Made by a program: the position numbers and the translations under genes. A DNA stretch of 64,000 bases from the NCBI GenBank assembly GCA_036320915.1, contig JAXBDG010000009.1, positions 372,001 to 436,000 on the forward strand, in the 5' to 3' direction. This document shows positions 56,435-64,000 of this stretch, in pieces. The notes beneath the pieces were generated by a model. That model had not been told where the DNA came from, ran no database searches, and saw nothing but the letters and a program-made list of their open reading frames with translations. Source of the stretch: Linnemannia elongata (taxonomy: Eukaryota > Mortierellomycota > Mortierellomycetes > Mortierellales > Mortierellaceae). Positions within the stretch are counted from its first letter, which is position 1; each line of letters begins with the position of its first letter.

Positions 56435-56752
56435 GCGTGTGGGCGGGTGTTTGTGAGTCAGAGTGACCGAGAGAATGAGAGGAAAGTGGTAGAAGCGTCA
56501 AGTTCTGAACAAACAACTTTCCAGGCAAGTCCTGTTCACTCCAAGAATGTCTGTGAGTTTGTGCGTCGGAAAAAAGAGAAAAAGGCTGCTAACTGGTGTC
56601 ATTACCCGATCCTTTTCCTGGGCTTTTTTGTGTTGGTGGACAACGGCCTGAATCTTGTGTGACTTCAGTGCGTAGGTTCGTTTGAACATGGCGAAGGGGC
56701 TAATTGCTGCAGCAGCAGCAATAGCGGGGCGTGTAAGCGGGGCGCGCCACAT
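54629..56752 (-). CDS. ARG2: mitochondrial N-acetylglutamate synthase (Arg2 type)
   Basis: Exons 56752-56606, 56400-54899 and 54785-54629 give 601 aa. The enzyme makes N-acetylglutamate from acetyl-CoA and glutamate, the first step of ornithine/arginine synthesis in fungal mitochondria. The N-terminus (MWRAPLTRPAIAAAAAISPF) is a good matrix presequence. An inactive-kinase-like amino-acid-kinase domain follows (HLALIKLEGPF, MSVVMLDNQTW, RPGLEPLQ). The C-terminal GNAT-type synthase domain has KTVILAGKDYMGAAIV, ATVAYLDKFSVAP and GIGVADILWKKL, then [21 protein letters not shown] and NWTVFWYG. The frame is open further upstream, but the Met at 56752 begins the presequence-like part. I saw no arginine-attenuator uORF of the Neurospora type. 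Confidence 0.93.
56404..56432. repeat. 29-base T run (poly-A on the coding strand) abutting a splice acceptor
   Basis: On the NAGS strand, intron 1 ends in a run of 29 A followed directly by TAG and the exon. The run lies where a pyrimidine tract would be expected. Confidence 0.85.
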
Positions 56753-57268
56753 TCCGGGGCCGGGTGGGGAGGTGGGAAAAGGATTTAGAGGGATTAAAGT
56801 GAAGGAGGAGGGAGGGGAAGAGGAAAGTGTGAGGAGGAAAAGGGAATGAGGGAATAAGAAGAGAGGAAGTAGAAGAACTGTGCATAAGGTAGAAGAAAAA
56901 AAAGTACTGTGAGCCGTTGCACATGGCAGATGCTGCACGTGATCTGCATCGCCAAAATGATAGCCAAGGGCATTTTTCTTGCCTGTCTGGATGTATGGAT
57001 GTCCTTTTCTTTACCATCCGACCATCGCCCTATTTTCTCTCTCAGACACATTCACTTCGCACCCCCTTCCACTTCATTGTCGATATTCCTCCTTGGGCAC
57101 AGGAATAAGAAACACACATCCCACTCTTCACCCCTTCAACAACCTTACACGCTGCCCTAACACGACACAACACCCGCCTTCCTCTTTTCCCATTCATACT
57201 CTCTCTTCTCACAGCAACATCGCCATTCATCATCTACACAGCATCCAGCTCGTGGACCTTTTCCGTCA
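56753..57268. promoter_or_regulatory. shared divergent promoter of NAGS and the golgin gene
   Basis: 516 bp between divergent start codons. The left 200 bp are purine-rich on the plus strand (pyrimidine leader of NAGS). The right 250 bp are CT-rich on the plus strand (leader of the golgin gene). No TATA box was seen. Confidence 0.5.
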
Positions 57269-60200
57269 ATGTCCTGGCTCTCAAAGAATGTCGGCAGTCT
57301 GAGTAACCTGGCCAGCAGAATCGCCGCCGGTAATCCCATCAACACCACCCTACTCCACTCCTCTCCTTCCTCCCCCTTCGCTCAAAGGGTGCAACACTCA
57401 TCTGCTTTAATAAAACATACCCGACACTTTCGAATATCCGTGTGACACGTTGCGCGTTTCAATTATGCAGTTGTATTGACTTTCTCTCTCTTCTCTCTCT
57501 TCTCTCTCTCTCTCTCTCTCATACACACTCGTCTCTTGTTGTTGGCAATTTCAATATCTGATTTAGAAACCAATGGCGAACCCGGGTCGAATGAGGCTAC
57601 TCTACAACTTCAGCAAGAGGTAATGAATGCTAAGCAAGATTGGATGCTCGCAACAAAAGAACCATCCTGAAAAATAGTAAACGCAAAGATTATTGGTTTT
57701 GTTGATATTGATGCCCCTGCTCAATACGTGTAACTTGCAACAAAAAAATAGCTTCATGAAACCCGCGAGGAACTATTCGCCCGACACCAGGAATGGGAGC
57801 AAGCCAAGCAGAACTACGAATCTCGGCTACAGAGTCTCACCAATGGGGATGCCACTGCCCAAAAAGTCGAACAGTTGGAGCAGAAGTTGAACCGTGCTGT
57901 GGGGCTACTCAAGAACCTGCAGAGTGACAAACAGAACCTGACAATCAAGGTCAAGACCCTGGAGGAGGAGAAGGGCGAAGCTTTGGCGCAGGCGGAGGAG
58001 GCAAAGGAGATTCACCGTCGATTGGAGCAGAAGCAACAGGAACTGGAGCAGCAACTACAGAAGCAACAGCAGAATGGTCAGGCCAGCCCGAAATCGGATC
58101 ATGTAGGGCACGAGACTGTGGAAAAGATTCAGCAACTGGAGCAGGAACTCAAGGCTGAGAAGGAACAGAGGACCACACTTATTCAGGAGCTCCAAACCGA
58201 GAGAGAGCAGAGTACTTCACTTGTCAAGAAGCTCAATACCGAGAAGGAGCAAAGTGCTTCGCTTGTTCAGGAACTCAAGTCACAGCTGTTGGAAGCCACG
58301 GAGAGCAGCAAGAAGCTGGAGGGTCAACTCTCACAGCAACGCGAGGAAAACGACAGCCAAATGGATGTCTCGATTGAACTCAACATGGCTAAGGACGACC
58401 TGGAACAGGCTTTAGCAGAGATCGAGTCTTTGAAGGAGGCCAACGCCAAGCTGTCGAGCAAGCCCAAGTCAGCACCCATGTCTCCAGTCCAGCAGCAATC
58501 GCCTGCTCTTGTCAAGGAACTTGCTGAGGCCAAGGCTACCATCACTCAGTTGGAGTTGAAACTGTCAAAGGAGTCAGAGGTCGCCAAGGAGTCTGCCGCC
58601 TTGAAGGCTGCTCAGAAGGAACTCCAGGATACTATTGAGTCGATGCGCAAGGACCTGACCCAAGCCAACAACTTGCATTCGGATGCGCAGAAGGAGCTTT
58701 CTGCACAGAAGGGTGCCCGGGCTGCCCTGGAAAAGAAGGAGGCAACCTTGGCCAGTAAGTTATACTTTTGTAAGATCCATTATTTTTTTGATTGCACGGA
58801 TTTATAACTGACGATTTTCATTTTTCATTGCATAGAATCAATTGCGAGACTGGAAGCTGAGTTGACTGCTGCCAAGACAGTTACTGAAGAAGATACTTCC
58901 GCCAATGGTGCCGATGAGGCTTCAAAGGAACTGCAGAGCCGTATTCAGGATCTGGAACGTCAGCTGGAGAGTAAGTCTTCGTACGCATCAGGACATCGGG
59001 AATTCTGAGCAACAGGATATGATACACACTGCTTACCTAAAACTCGACCATTTTCACGTTTAATAGCATCGAAGGAGGAGTTTTCCAACGAACACATCGA
59101 AGCCGTTGTTCTCGCCATCCAAGCGCTGTTGGGACCTAGCCGAACCGACGCACTGCCACCGTCTCTTGTGAATGACAAAGTTTTGGCCACCTGGAACAGA
59201 GCCAAGGATGAAGTCGACAGCTATAAGGATGGAAACAGGTCTCTGGAGGATAACTTGTCTAGACTGAGGAGAGGTAATACGAGTCGAGGCAATACACCTT
59301 CAGCAACATATTGTGACTTGAATGGCGAATTTCGAAAGGATTGAAAGTTCACGCGATACTATGTTCACGTTGTCAATAGAAAACCAAGAGGCGCAGACCG
59401 CACTGGAATTAGCTGAGTCCGAGAGAGCCCAGCAACTGGAAACTTTGCGCAAGGGTCACGAGCAGGCTATCAGTGAGTTGGAGCAGAAGTTCCAGAGCGA
59501 TTCACACAACCAGAAGGATCTCAGTGCGCAGATCAGCGCCCTCAAGCTGTCTGAAGATGCGAACAGAAAGGCATTGGAAGAGCAGTTCGACGCCGAGAAG
59601 AAGCAATTGATCGCTAAACAGGAAACACTGAAGGAAGAATACAAGACGATGAAGCAGACTTTCGAGGAGGAGCTCTTGGCTGCCGAGGCTTCTCAGCGCG
59701 AACGTGATATCACGATCCAGAAACTCCAGGCGACAGTGGCATCTAACGAGCAGGCTTTGGCCGCCATCAAGGAGGATCTCCAGAAGACTACCAACGAGCG
59801 AAATCACTTCCAGACTCAACACAAAACACTCCTTGATCGTGTTTCCAACATGAAGTCGACCCTTGGCACCAAGTTGCAAGCTGACATGGTAACGCACTAT
59901 TTGTTTCTAACAGAGCGAACCTGACTGACCGCTATGTACTTGCGGTGTCTCTTCATACTGACTTTCTTATTTCTATCAAACAGGACAACATCAACACTCT
60001 GCGACAGCAGATTGATCAGCTCACAGCGCAGAACAACGACTACCTGTTGACAATCAAACAGCTGGAAGAGGAGCTCATGGCATCACATGAACACTATGAA
60101 AAGACGTCGCGAGAGCTCGAGCATCTCCGCCGACGCCTCGTCGACATTCAGGAAGACGCCTCAGCCGAAGTGGTCGAGAAGGAGAACCTCATTCACGAGC

Positions 60201-61366
60201 TCCAGTCGCGTCTCCAGCGTGAGGAACGCGAGCGCGAGGACTGGGAGACTATGGCATCGGAGCAGCGCGCCAGTAAGGATCAGGCTATTGTGAACATGAG
60301 AGCCATGGAACGCGAGAGAGATGCTGCTCGTGCGGAGAAGGAGGCGATTCGTGTTGAGCTGGATCGCGAGATTGAGAGTTTGAACAACTTGCAGTCTGTT
60401 CTGGAGGAGTTCCAGTCGGCCAAGGAGTCCGAGATTCAATTTGCCCTGGAGGGACTTCACCGCCAACTCAACCATTCTAATGCATCTCTGGAGGAGTTCC
60501 AGCATCGCGCCCTTGCCGCCGAGGTATGCATTCTTCCAATATTGTTATATGCAGCTAATGAGTTGTTAATGTCAAAAATCACTTGACTCATTGTTCCCGT
60601 TTCTGTCTGTAGGAGCAACTTCAAAATCTTACATTGGATGTCGAGAGGGCGCATCAGTTGGAGAGAGAAGTCAAAGAAAAGAACTTGACGATAGGAAAGC
60701 TACGTCACGATGCTGTGATTCAGCAAGGACACTTGACAGAAGCTATGCGTCGGTTGAGAGAGGAGAACAGCCAGAATACTGTGGATATGTAAGTATTCGT
60801 TTTTTCTTTCATTTGGCAGGTGGTGCTGAAATGCCGTCTGCACCTCATACTCACAGTTCACCCCTATTGTGATTCTAGTCCGCTTATCTCGAACCTGTTT
60901 ATCAGTTTCTTGAACATACCCCGCGGAGACCAGAAGCGATTCGAGATTCTTCAATTGATCTCTGGAGTTTTGAAGTTCACTGACGAGCAGCGTGAACAGG
61001 CTGGACTTATCAGGAGGGCTGGAGCTTTCGGTGCCATGACACCATCAGCGTCTGGCTCACGTTCTCCTTCGATGGAACAGATGAGGCAACCACCACCAGA
61101 GCCACGAGAGGTATGTTTCAGACAAGAATTGATGCATTAAGTGAACGTCCTTCATTGAATGAAACAATCCGTACTAACTCTCCTTTTGCTTTCACAATCT
61201 ACATACTCAGAGCTTTATCGATATGTGGACATCCTTCCTGATCCGTGAGAGCAGTGCTAATTCCAGTGCCAACACCAGGGGCAACAACAACAACAATACA
61301 AGCAGCAGCAACGGCAATAACAATAACTCTACATCAAGCTCTAGCGCCAATCCCAGGAGTCCTTAA
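57269..61366 (+). CDS. RUD3: Golgi coiled-coil tether of the Rud3/GMAP-210 type (GRAB domain)
   Basis: Ten exons: 57269-57329, 57567-57619, 57752-58754, 58836-58970, 59067-59273, 59380-59888, 59984-60523, 60613-60788, 60879-61110 and 61211-61366; 1023 aa. Exon 1 codes for MSWLSKNVGSLSNLASRIAA, which resembles the curvature-sensing amphipathic ALPS helix at the start of GMAP-210. Residues 40-890 are almost continuous coiled coil rich in Glu, Gln and Lys. The conserved C-terminal block (PLISNLFISFLNIPRGDQKR, FEILQLISGVLKFTDEQREQ, AGLIRR) fits the GRIP-related Arf-binding (GRAB) domain of Rud3 and GMAP-210, which recruits the golgin to cis-Golgi through Arf1. The last exon ends in an Asn/Ser-rich tail. 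All splice sites keep frame. Confidence 0.9.
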
Positions 61367-61576
61367 TCGAACTCCCATATGCATGAATAAAAAAATTGCC
61401 ACCAAATGTTTAAAAATGAAATGTGACTGGGCATCATTTCGTTCAACGACAAACAACGGCGCGTAGAAAGTGAACCCCTGAGCAAACATATAGGTTGTTG
61501 TTTTTCGATTCTTGTCATCATTCACCTCAACCTTCTTTTCTTTTTTTTTCTTTTTCATCATCCACGCGTTGCCACC
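61367..61576. other. short spacer and promoter between RUD3 and CAC2
   Basis: 210 bp in tandem orientation. An AATAAA-like signal lies at about 61386, and a CT-rich tract at about 61520-61560 precedes the CAC2 start. Confidence 0.55.
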
Positions 61577-64000
61577 ATGAGGGTCAAGGTAAAGAATCCT
61601 CTTTGCATCGCTGTCCATGCTATGTGCAGTCAGTCTATACAAAATGCTAAGTCTTTGTTGAACGTAGTTACAATGGTTGATCTTGACGGCTGATTTACTA
61701 TTTCCTCCTACATCGACTCATACGTACTAGCCATTGCAAATTCACTGGCACGACAAACAACCTATATACTCGGCACATTTTGAGCCAGGCCCTAAAGGAC
61801 GTCTGGCAACAGCAGGAGGCGACGGAAACGTCCGAGTAGGTGACTTTCTTCACCCCACATTTGCTGCATGGAAGGGAATCATTTTTGAATGGAAGTCAAT
61901 AGGTGCTAATGTAGCACCTTATGAACATGTCAATTAGCTCTGGAAGGTCGTCAAAGACAAAGAAAAGGACAGCACACATATCGAGTTCTTGTCAAGTTTG
62001 AACCGACATACAGCAGCCGTCAACGTTGTCCGGTTCTCGCCTACAGGTACAACTTTTGACCCAATTTTCCGGCGCGAGTGGAGAACTCTGTGGAAGGATT
62101 GCCAGCAGAAAGCTAACACCTGTTTCGTTTCGTTTCATTGAATATGACTTATTAGTCGAGTGTCTTGCATCGGCAGGAGATGGTAAGGACCCAACATTAT
62201 TGCCCTCGGCCCCTTCGAACAGCGTAACGAGCGGGTGACATTATATCTGCATGAATCACAAGAGATGGTTTTAACCTCGGACGTTTTCGTTTGACTACTA
62301 TCTAGATGGAAACATTATCCTGTGGCGTCCAACGGAAAACAAGGAAGTAGTCAGCAGATTTGCGGAATCGGACGACGAGGAGTTTGAGCGAGAGACATGG
62401 CGGGTTCAATCAATGATGAGAGGCTCGCTCTCGGACATCTACGACATTGCTTGGTCGCCTGACGGACGATTCATTATCTCGGGATCAATTGACAACACTG
62501 CTCGGATATGGGATGTGAAAGATGGTAAGGAACCGAGTTGGATATTAAGCGTGGTCAGAACACATGGGTAATCCTCGACAAGGGAGTCATGAAGCGGATA
62601 CTGTGGAGGCGAAGCTGATCGAAATCATCATTTGACCATTTTAGCCAAGTGCATCCACGTCATCGCTGACCACCGTCATTACGTTCAGGGCGTTGCCTGG
62701 GATCCACTCGGAGACTTTGTTGCCACTCAGAGCAGCGATCGGTATGTAACCAGGACTATGAGTTGGAGGAAGTGGCACTTGCTGCCAAGTGGAGACTACA
62801 GAGGCTAACTCGTTGGACGTTCTCATATATCTGGAATAGCTCGGTTCATATCTACGGATTCAAGATCGACAAGAACGGACATGTCGTCGTTAACAACTTG
62901 GGCAAGTCGACCAAACTGGACCTTTCCAAGCTACGATCCCTCCCACAGCCTACCGTGACCACAGCAGCTACTTCAACATCAACCTCAACTCACGGGCAGA
63001 CCAAGTTGGCAGGAGACACGGATATGGCGGTGGATTCTTCAACAGAAAAAGAAGATGCCTCAAAACCAGCCACCAGAACACCTAAAACCTTCCGCCTCTA
63101 CCACGACGAAACTTTGACTTCGTTCTTCAGACGCCTCTCATTTACGCCCGACGGATCGATGCTTATCACACCTGCAGGACAGTACAGGGCGCCGATCCAA
63201 AAGACAGGAACTCAAAAGGATGACGAATCGAGCACAGCAGCACCAGCACCACAGGCATCGGAGCTCGAGATGAGAAATACGGCGTACATCTATGCTCGGA
63301 GAGACTTTGGAAGGTATGTTGAGGAACCACGACGTTCAAGTGTAAACTTCAAGGAAAACCTGCTTTTATGAAATCAGAGACTTACTATATACTTTGTTAT
63401 AATTGAACACTATATAGAGGTCCTGTTGCGCATCTCCCTGGCCACAAGAAGCCCTCGGTCGCCATCAAGTGTAGTCCTGTGCTCTACGAGCTTCGTCCCA
63501 TTCAGCCTGCAGGACCAAGTAGCAGTTACCACCGACCAGCCACTACAGCATCATCTTCCTCAACAACCACCACCGCCACAACAGCATCAACAGCACAAGA
63601 GAAAGCAGAGACACCCAAGGCACCATCAGTGTTTGGCTTGGGCTACCGTTCCATCTATGCGGTGGCAACTCAGGACTCGATCTTGATATATGATACCCAA
63701 CAGTCGGCAGCGCTCGCCCTTGTTTCTCATCTCCATTATGCAACATTCACGGACATGGCGTGGTCAAGCGACGGATGCAACTTAATTCTGACCTCTTCCG
63801 ATGGATTCTGTTCGATTATTTCGTTTGAGGAAGGCGAGCTCGGAACGGTGTACACTCCACCCAAGTCTATGATGGACCTGCTTCCTATTCCCGATAGCAC
63901 ATCGACACTTATCAACGAATCATTGGATGCGGCGGCCAACGTTGCTGCAACGGCGGGTATGCTTCAGAAACTGAACGGGCTGTCTTTGACGGAGAAGAAG
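61577..64000 (+). CDS. CAC2: chromatin assembly factor 1 subunit Cac2/p60 (WD40), 3' end off the window
   Basis: Exons 61577-61588 (12 nt, MRVK), 61731-61835, 61938-62046, 62156-62182 (27 nt), 62306-62524, 62645-62741, 62840-63313 and 63418->64000. WD40 repeats are visible: [15 protein letters not shown] with [31 protein letters not shown] with [27 protein letters not shown] with TARIWDV, and [20 protein letters not shown] with HIYGFKI. Later come [38 protein letters not shown] and [20 protein letters not shown]. The order and the inserted Ser/Thr linkers match CAF-1 p60/Cac2, which with p150 and p48 deposits H3-H4 behind replication forks. HIRA-like proteins are the nearest alternative, but the [12 protein letters not shown] start is typical of p60. 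The C-terminus is beyond the window. Confidence 0.93.

Noticed and set aside
56753..56938. In-frame upstream extension or arginine-attenuator uORF for the N-acetylglutamate synthase
   Set aside because: The extension is a CT-rich leader translation, and the better presequence starts at 56752. No short uORF resembling the ascomycete attenuator peptide was recognised.

Overview
The window is nuclear DNA from an early-diverging filamentous fungus. Genes are split by many short GT..AG introns of about 70-150 nt, often ending in AATAG or TTAG. Start contexts and CT-rich leaders look fungal. All recognisable proteins are eukaryotic housekeeping proteins, except for three secreted CotH-family proteins of the kind that is expanded in Mucoromycota. 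A Mortierella-like member of Mucoromycota is my best inference; no marker gene proves it.

Layout. 1-6.8 kb: BUD6/AIP3 (3' end off the window, minus), complex I 30-kDa subunit NDUFS3 (minus), and the DNA-end repair enzyme PNKP (plus). 7-15.3 kb: two long, mostly disordered proteins of unknown function in convergent orientation; one is acidic with several SUMO-interaction-like motifs, the other Ser/Asn-rich. 16.3-22.6 kb: nicotinamide riboside kinase, RNA polymerase II subunit Rpb4 (five short exons, easily missed) and INO80 subunit Arp5 (13 exons). 22.6-43.6 kb: a gene-poor block of about 21 kb that holds only three tandem CotH-kinase-family genes on the plus strand, each with a signal peptide and a GPI-type C-terminus. 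This block has long introns, microsatellites and poly-T runs, and carries a recurring same-strand octamer, CACACGAC. 43.7-64 kb: dense housekeeping again, with a three-RRM RNA-binding protein, SUMO E2 UBC9, TRAPP subunit Trs31, tRNA-Lys(CTT), a membrane-linked alpha/beta hydrolase, mitochondrial N-acetylglutamate synthase, a Rud3/GMAP-210-type golgin and the start of the CAF-1 subunit Cac2/p60.

The housekeeping genes do not form one pathway. Several sit head to head over short shared promoters: NDUFS3/PNKP, RPB4/ARP5, UBC9/TRS31 and NAGS/golgin. The distinctive part is the CotH island. It contains recently diverged paralogs with the same post-signal-peptide intron position but very different intron lengths. 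Fifteen plus-strand CACACGAC copies lie between 27.4 and 39.5 kb, two sets of them in 25-bp tandem repeats that bracket the promoter and signal exon of the third CotH gene. I noticed no exact plus-strand copy elsewhere in the window. All exon boundaries were worked out by eye from splice sites, reading frame and family similarity, and need transcript data for confirmation.
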